Shown in pieces: positions 5,803 through 9,793 of a stretch of DNA of 9,793 nt; the stretch's first letter is position 1, and the number at the start of each line of letters is the position of its first letter. The notes under the pieces were generated by a model that saw only the letters and a list, made by a program, of their open reading frames with translations, was not told where the DNA came from and searched no databases. Both the position numbers and the translations under genes were made by a program. Origin of the DNA: Ruminococcaceae bacterium UBA3323 (lineage in GTDB: Bacteria > Bacillota > Clostridia > Oscillospirales > Acutalibacteraceae); the NCBI GenBank assembly GCA_002361935.1, contig DESD01000013.1:841-10633 (forward strand). Reading direction: 5' to 3'.

Positions 5803-8460
5803 ATGAAGAATTCAGGAAAACTAATCAGCTTAATAATGGCAGTTGCTATATTGTTTACTATGGCGGCTGGAATGGAATTTTCGGCAATGGCGCAGATCTG
5901 CGGTGATTATGAATATATAGTTCTTGAGGACGGCACGGCTGAGATTACAAAGTATAATGGTAATGTATCTGATTTAACTGTTCCGCAGGAACTTGATGGT
6001 TATAGTGTTTCAAGTATCGGGGAAGAAGCTTTTAAAAATAATCTGTATATCAGAAGATTAACTATACTTGACAATATAGACAGAGTCAGAAAAATGGCTT
6101 TTTATGCTGTGAATAATTTACAGTTTTTGAACCTGCCTGAAAAAAATATTGATTATGGCAACGAAGTATTTAGGTCATGTAATAATTTAACAAGTGTTGT
6201 TATTCCCGAAGGTGTTACACGGATATCAGCTATGATGTTTTATAGATGTGAAGGACTTCGTGAAATTTCTTTTCCAAGTACTTTAAAAGAAATTGGCGGA
6301 AGAGCTTTTGATCAATGTAGATTAATACAAAGTATAAAACTGCCTGATGGTTTAGAAAGAATTGATGGTGCGTTTCATGATTGCAGTTCATTGACAGATA
6401 TAACGCTTCCAAGCAGTTTAACTTATCTCGGAAGTGGTACTTTTGAAAAATGTGTTTTATTAAAAAATATTACAATTCCAAATGGAATAACTCAAATAGA
6501 ATCGGATTTGTTTAAAGGGTGCACGAATCTTGAAACGGTAAGTATTCCGGAAGGTGTTACCAAAATAGAATCTTCTGCTTTTGAAGATTGCATTAAAATT
6601 AAAAATATTGCGTTGCCGAATAGTCTAAAAACTATAGAATATAATGCCTTTAAGAATTGTTCTTCTTTGCAGAATCTGGTTATACCGGAAAATGTCAGTG
6701 AAATTTTCAAAGGTGCTTTTCAAAATGACATTTCTTTAATGAATATTACCATACCAAACAGAGTAGCCGTGATTGATAAGGATACCTTTATTGGCTGTGA
6801 TAATCTTCAAAGCATAACTATTATGGGCGAGTTTTGCAGAATTATTAATGGTGCAATCCCATCTGATACAATTATTATTTGCAGTGAAAATTCCGAAGCT
6901 GCCCACTATGCCGAGGCTAATGGATATAAAACCGTATATTTCGAAGAAGCAGAGGATTATGATTTTTCGATTTCAGAAGAAATGGTCAGAATAGAAAAGT
7001 ATAATGGCAATAAGGAAGATTTGGTTGTTTTAAGTAAGCTTTCAAATTATCCTGTAACCGTCATCGGAAAAAGTGCCTTTAGGAACAATGCTATGCTTAA
7101 GTCAATTATTCTGCCGAATAGTTTAAAAACAATAGAAAGTTCTGCGTTTTCCGGATGTGAATCTCTGACAGCCATCCAGATTCCAAGTGGGGTAATATCC
7201 ATTGAAAGTGATGCGTTTAAAGACTGTAATTCTATGAATGAATTGTTTTTTCCTCAAAACATTGATATAGAAAATACATCTGTTTCAGAAAATACAACAA
7301 AAGTTTCATATATTCTTAATGATAGAGATGAAATAGTTATAACTTCTGTCAATCTTGGCGGCAACAAGTCAAGCATAATAATACCGGATGTTATTGCAGA
7401 TAAAAGAGTGGCAGAGGTTGCGGAAAATGTTGATAAGAGTGTTATTTCCAAAGAGGGGCATACCCACGATTATTACAATTGTGAATGCTTAATTTGCAGT
7501 GAAATTAGTCATTCTGATGTTGAGCATCACGATTTTGTTGAACCAAACTGTATAAGTGCAGGCAATATTGAATATTATTTCTGTTGGACTTGCAGAAAAT
7601 ATTTCAGTGATGAATCATATGAAAATATTATTTCATATGATTCAATTGAACTAAAACCAACAGGGCATAAGTTTACAAATTATGTTTATAACGATGATGC
7701 AACTTATGAAAAAGACGGTACGGAAACTGCAGTTTGTGATGAGTGCGGATTTAAAGATACAAGAGTAAAATCGGGTACAAAACTTGAAAAACCCATCGCT
7801 ACAGATCCTTCGACCGAAAAACCATCAGAAACACCTTCTGACACGGAGAAACCAACAGAAAAACCATCAGATACGGAAAAACCAACTGATAAACCATCTG
7901 AAAAGCCATCCGAGAAACCCTCCGATATCGAAAAGCCGACAAATGAACCAACGGAAAAGCCTTCGGATACACAAGAACCAACTGATAAACCATCTGATTC
8001 TCAGAAACCGACAAACGATACCTCTGATTTGGAGTATTCTACTGGTGTAACAGAAAAGCCAAGCAATGAGCCGTCTGAAAATTCAACAGTTAAGGATGAG
8101 GGAACAATCCGAAATCCCAATGAAGAATCGACAACGGCTAAGATAAATTCTTCATTAAATAAAGAGGAAAGCACAACTGTTCCGGTTTATCCATATAATA
8201 ATTCTACTGTGGATAATAACAATTATTATCCTGTTCTGGACAGTAAAAACATAATTGATGATAATTATACGCCTGTTGATAATTATAATGATTACAGACC
8301 ATCACAAAGTTATCAGGAAACCGAAACAACCGGAAAAAGCGATATTACGATTACAATTCATATAACTGAACGGGCATTGCTTCTGATTATTATTTTAGTT
8401 GTTGTTATTTTTATTGGAATTATTATTGTTTTAATAGTTAAAAGAAAAAGAGATTATTAA
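5803..8460 (+). CDS. Secreted, membrane-anchored BspA-like leucine-rich-repeat protein
   Basis: A cell-surface protein of 885 residues with unknown ligand. N-terminal signal peptide at 1-30, with likely cleavage after SAMA. An entry module (about 34-66, EITKYNGN) precedes a BspA/LRR_5-type array (about 69-340) of units of about 23 residues such as IPEGVTKIESSAFEDC. A capping segment, SEAAHYAEANGYKTVYF, lies at 364-380. A second entry module (385-417, RIEKYNGN) leads into a shorter array (418-488). A third, degenerate copy (about 502-545) lacks a following array. Next is a Cys/His-rich region (552-652) with CECLIC, CWTC and CDEC. A Pro/Thr/Ser/Glu/Lys stalk (666-742) and an Asn/Tyr-rich linker follow. 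The C terminus has a hydrophobic helix (858-879) and a basic KRKRDY tail. There is no LPxTG motif, so anchoring looks transmembrane. AGGGG (5791-5795) supports the start. Adhesion or host/polymer binding is family-based inference. Confidence 0.9.
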   Translation: MKNSGKLISLIMAVAILFTMAAGMEFSAMAQICGDYEYIVLEDGTAEITKYNGNVSDLTVPQELDGYSVSSIGEEAFKNNLYIRRLTILDNIDRVRKMAFYAVNNLQFLNLPEKNIDYGNEVFRSCNNLTSVVIPEGVTRISAMMFYRCEGLREISFPSTLKEIGGRAFDQCRLIQSIKLPDGLERIDGAFHDCSSLTDITLPSSLTYLGSGTFEKCVLLKNITIPNGITQIESDLFKGCTNLETVSIPEGVTKIESSAFEDCIKIKNIALPNSLKTIEYNAFKNCSSLQNLVIPENVSEIFKGAFQNDISLMNITIPNRVAVIDKDTFIGCDNLQSITIMGEFCRIINGAIPSDTIIICSENSEAAHYAEANGYKTVYFEEAEDYDFSISEEMVRIEKYNGNKEDLVVLSKLSNYPVTVIGKSAFRNNAMLKSIILPNSLKTIESSAFSGCESLTAIQIPSGVISIESDAFKDCNSMNELFFPQNIDIENTSVSENTTKVSYILNDRDEIVITSVNLGGNKSSIIIPDVIADKRVAEVAENVDKSVISKEGHTHDYYNCECLICSEISHSDVEHHDFVEPNCISAGNIEYYFCWTCRKYFSDESYENIISYDSIELKPTGHKFTNYVYNDDATYEKDGTETAVCDECGFKDTRVKSGTKLEKPIATDPSTEKPSETPSDTEKPTEKPSDTEKPTDKPSEKPSEKPSDIEKPTNEPTEKPSDTQEPTDKPSDSQKPTNDTSDLEYSTGVTEKPSNEPSENSTVKDEGTIRNPNEESTTAKINSSLNKEESTTVPVYPYNNSTVDNNNYYPVLDSKNIIDDNYTPVDNYNDYRPSQSYQETETTGKSDITITIHITERALLLIIILVVVIFIGIIIVLIVKRKRDY
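7798..8028 (+). repeat. Imperfect tandem repeat encoding the Pro/Thr/Ser/Glu/Lys stalk
   Basis: Short degenerate units of 9-12 bases (AAACCATCAGA-like and GAAAAACCAACAGA-like) encode EKPSDTEKPT-type peptide repeats at residues 666-742 of the LRR protein. Such low-complexity stalks usually span the cell wall. Repeat number in tracts like this can vary by slippage. That is general knowledge and cannot be seen from one sequence. Confidence 0.85.
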
Positions 8461-8463
8461 ATT

Positions 8464-8493
8464 AAAAGCAGGACTGTTTAAAGTCCTGCTTTT
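8464..8493. terminator. Bidirectional terminator between the LRR gene and metA
   Basis: A perfect 12-bp stem (AAAAGCAGGACT at 8464-8475 with AGTCCTGCTTTT at 8482-8493) has a 6-base loop. T residues follow the GC core on the plus strand and, because of the AAAA on the other side, on the minus strand as well. It lies 4 bases after the LRR stop and 6 bases beyond the metA stop, so it can serve both convergent genes. Confidence 0.9.
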
Positions 8494-8498
8494 GTGTA

Positions 8499-9413
8499 TT
8501 ATAAATTATTCAAATCGTAGGGTGTTTTCTGATATACGAAGTAGTTAAGCCAATTTGTATAAATCAGATTGCCCGCACTTTTCCAAATCATATTGGGAAC
8601 AAGGTTGATGTCATCATTGGGAAAATAGTTTTTCGGCTTATCAATAGGTAATCCCTTACTGATATCTCTGAAATACTCTTTAGCAAGTGTATCTCTGTCA
8701 TATTCACTGTGCCCTGTAATAAAGATGTTTCTGCATTCCATATCAGATATTATGTGGATCCCTGATTCATCACTGTATGAAATAATCTGTAAATCCTTAA
8801 CCTTTGCTATATCGTTTGTATTCAGATCCCATTCTCTGGAATGCGGAACATAGAAAACATCATCAAGTCCTCTCATAAGCGGATGCATAATATCAAGGCT
8901 TCTGTGCGGAAAGACACCAAACTGTTTTTTTTCAAGGGTAACGGGCATAATACCATAATGATAGTATAAACCGGCAAAAGCGCCCCAGCAAATATGCATT
9001 GTTGAATAAACATTGGTTTTGGTCCATTCAAATATATCCTTGATTTCCTCCCAGAAATCAACTTCTTCATATTTGAAGTTTTCCAGCGGAGCTCCTGTAA
9101 TAATCATACCATCATATTTATTATGCTTGATTTCATCAAATGTCTTATAGAATTTAAGCATATGTGATTCGGATGTGTTTTTTGATTTATGCGTTGCTAC
9201 CTGAAGAAGCTCAACATTAACCTGAAGCGGTGAGTTTGACAAAAGCCTTAAAAGCTGTGTTTCGGTTTCAATCTTTGTAGGCATCAGATTCAGTATTATA
9301 ATATCAAGAGGTCTGATATCCTGTGTGTCAGCCCTTTGGTTGCTCATTACAAATACGTTCTCAAGTTCAAGACTTTGCTTTGCAGGCAATTCATCGTCAA
9401 TTCTGATAGGCAT
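8499..9413 (-). CDS. metA: Homoserine O-acetyltransferase (MetA family)
   Basis: This enzyme acylates homoserine, the committed step of methionine synthesis. The protein has 304 residues. The catalytic triad is at the same numbers as in Escherichia coli MetA: C142 (HICWGA), H235 and E237 (TGHSEYD). K163 and the N-terminal MPIRIDDELPA are also conserved. Position 111, in TGAPLE, is glutamate. In this family Glu111 goes with acetyl-CoA use and Gly111, as in E. coli, with succinyl-CoA. I therefore infer O-acetylhomoserine as the product (often called MetAA). The start at 9413 has a perfect AGGAGG (9426-9421 on the minus strand) 7 bases upstream. A longer in-frame start at 9461 would add 16 unconserved residues and lacks such a site. 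No S-box or Met T-box is visible in the short leader. Confidence 0.95.
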   Translation of the reverse strand: MPIRIDDELPAKQSLELENVFVMSNQRADTQDIRPLDIIILNLMPTKIETETQLLRLLSNSPLQVNVELLQVATHKSKNTSESHMLKFYKTFDEIKHNKYDGMIITGAPLENFKYEEVDFWEEIKDIFEWTKTNVYSTMHICWGAFAGLYYHYGIMPVTLEKKQFGVFPHRSLDIMHPLMRGLDDVFYVPHSREWDLNTNDIAKVKDLQIISYSDESGIHIISDMECRNIFITGHSEYDRDTLAKEYFRDISKGLPIDKPKNYFPNDDINLVPNMIWKSAGNLIYTNWLNYFVYQKTPYDLNNL

Positions 9414-9502
9414 ATTTTTTCCTCCTGAATATAATATAATGTAATAATATATATAATACAATAAATATAATAATAAATCTACTGCTAATCTGCAGTTTAA
9501 TG

Positions 9503-9531
9503 ATTATAACAAATAAAAATAATAAATGCAA
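9503..9531 (-). promoter_or_regulatory. Probable metA promoter
   Basis: On the minus strand a perfect -10 box TATAAT (9508 down to 9503) lies 17 bases from a weak -35 box, TTGCAT (9531 down to 9526). Transcription would begin near 9496, leaving a leader of about 80 bases. That leader starts at a small inverted repeat (ACTGC/GCAGT, 9481-9496). The rest, 9414-9480, is A/T-rich with no recognisable riboswitch. Confidence 0.6.
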
Positions 9532-9593
9532 CTGATAATTTTTAGTGAAAAGGACGAATTGCGGTAAAAATCATATTTTTATGAAATAATGTG

Positions 9594-9629
9594 TTGACAA
9601 ATGGATTGCGATTTGGTATTATTTACAAG
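9594..9629 (+). promoter_or_regulatory. Upstream tandem promoter P1 of a probable rRNA operon
   Basis: The -35 box TTGACA (9594-9599) is perfect. A 17-base spacer leads to TATTAT (9617-9622). The predicted +1 is the G at 9629, starting GCACTT. An A/T-rich stretch upstream (about 9566-9590) could act as an UP element. Perfect -35 boxes, tandem arrangement, initiation with G and the leader ending in GACCTTGAAAATT together suggest an rRNA operon. Confidence 0.8.
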
Positions 9630-9658
9630 CACTTGAGCAAAGGAAACTTTGCAGAGTG
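9630..9658 (+). other. Leader hairpin behind P1, GAAA-capped
   Basis: An outer helix pairs CACT (9630-9633) with AGTG (9655-9658). Across an internal loop, an inner 6-bp helix GCAAAG (9637-9642) pairs with CTTTGC (9647-9652) and is closed by a GAAA tetraloop. It begins one base after the predicted start site. No T-tract follows, so it is not a terminator. Confidence 0.65.
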
Positions 9659-9695
9659 AGGAACTTAAAAAGTCAAAAAAACTTGAAAAAGGGTA

Positions 9696-9731
9696 TTGAC
9701 AAACTGATTAAGTTCTGTTAATATAGTAAAG
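9696..9731 (+). promoter_or_regulatory. Downstream tandem promoter P2 of a probable rRNA operon
   Basis: A perfect TTGACA (9696-9701) and TAATAT (9719-9724) are separated by 17 bases. The predicted +1 is the G at 9731, again starting GCACTT. An A-tract-rich stretch just upstream (9666-9690) may be an UP element. P2 lies exactly 102 bp after P1, and the two core regions resemble each other (TTGACAAA-N2-GATT). Confidence 0.82.
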
Positions 9732-9793
9732 CACTTTGCGAGAGGGAACCGAAAGGGAAGCAGAAGCGAAGTGGAAAAAGGACCTTGAAAATT
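9731..9793 (+). other. 5' leader of a probable 16S rRNA gene beyond the window
   Basis: An 8-bp helix CACTTTGC (9732-9739) with GCGAAGTG (9766-9773) encloses a small CC-GAAA-GG hairpin (9749-9756). The end, GACCTTGAAAATT (9781-9793), resembles the CTTTGAAAACT boxA-like stretch that precedes 16S rRNA in Firmicutes. The rRNA gene itself is not in the window, so the assignment rests on promoter and leader style. Confidence 0.65.

Noticed and set aside
7798..8028. CRISPR-like tandem repeats
   Set aside because: The units are short, degenerate, without unique spacers, and in frame with a protein-coding stalk.
7784..8050. Overlapping open frames on both strands across the stalk repeat
   Set aside because: They arise from the repetitive Pro/Lys-coding DNA and yield only low-complexity peptides. 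The LRR frame runs straight through.
9414..9461. Longer MetA start adding 16 residues
   Set aside because: The extra residues are Tyr/Ile-rich translation of A/T-rich DNA. The AGGAGG at 9421-9426 points to the ATG ending at 9413, and MPIRIDDELPA is the conserved N terminus.

Overview
The window looks like chromosomal DNA of a spore-forming, low-to-moderate G+C member of the Clostridia, probably Oscillospiraceae/Ruminococcus-like. The clues are a T-box leader on valS, a spoIIAA-spoIIAB-sigF operon, strong AGGAG-type ribosome binding sites, a MetA of the acetyl-CoA type and a BspA-like leucine-rich-repeat surface protein. The genus is inference.

Layout. Bases 1-60 hold the end of an upstream transcription unit, closed by a terminator at 61-88. 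A consensus sigma-A promoter (118-146) then drives a valine-specific T-box leader (about 153-394) that controls valS (455-3079). folC (3083-4180) follows three bases later, and a strong terminator (4200-4239) ends the valS-folC unit. The sporulation operon spoIIAA-spoIIAB-sigF (4253-5665) starts directly behind that hairpin. Its product set is the forespore switch: anti-anti-sigma factor, anti-sigma kinase and sigma-F. After another hairpin (5689-5732) a clear promoter serves a monocistronic gene (5803-8460) for an 885-residue secreted, membrane-anchored LRR protein. A bidirectional terminator (8464-8493) separates it from convergent metA (8499-9413, minus strand). The last 380 bases hold the divergent metA promoter and two tandem promoters pointing out of the right edge. 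These look like rRNA operon promoters with the leader of a 16S rRNA gene lying just beyond the window.

How the parts work together. Uncharged tRNA-Val should switch on valS, and folC with it. SpoIIAA, SpoIIAB and SigF form a partner-switching module. Translation of AB and sigF appears coupled through a 7-base overlap. MetA feeds methionine synthesis. The LRR protein has its own promoter and probably no functional tie to the spo operon.

Most of the window is well-known biology, and I see no wholly undescribed system. The points most worth a second look are: a SigF shortened at its N terminus by an in-frame stop; a compact FolC with a shrunken ATP-site region; a terminator inside what must be the spoIIA leader; a pair of promoters duplicated at exactly 102 bp spacing, both starting with GCACTT and a GAAA-capped hairpin; and a multi-module LRR protein with degenerate repeats, Cys pairs and a Pro/Thr/Lys stalk.
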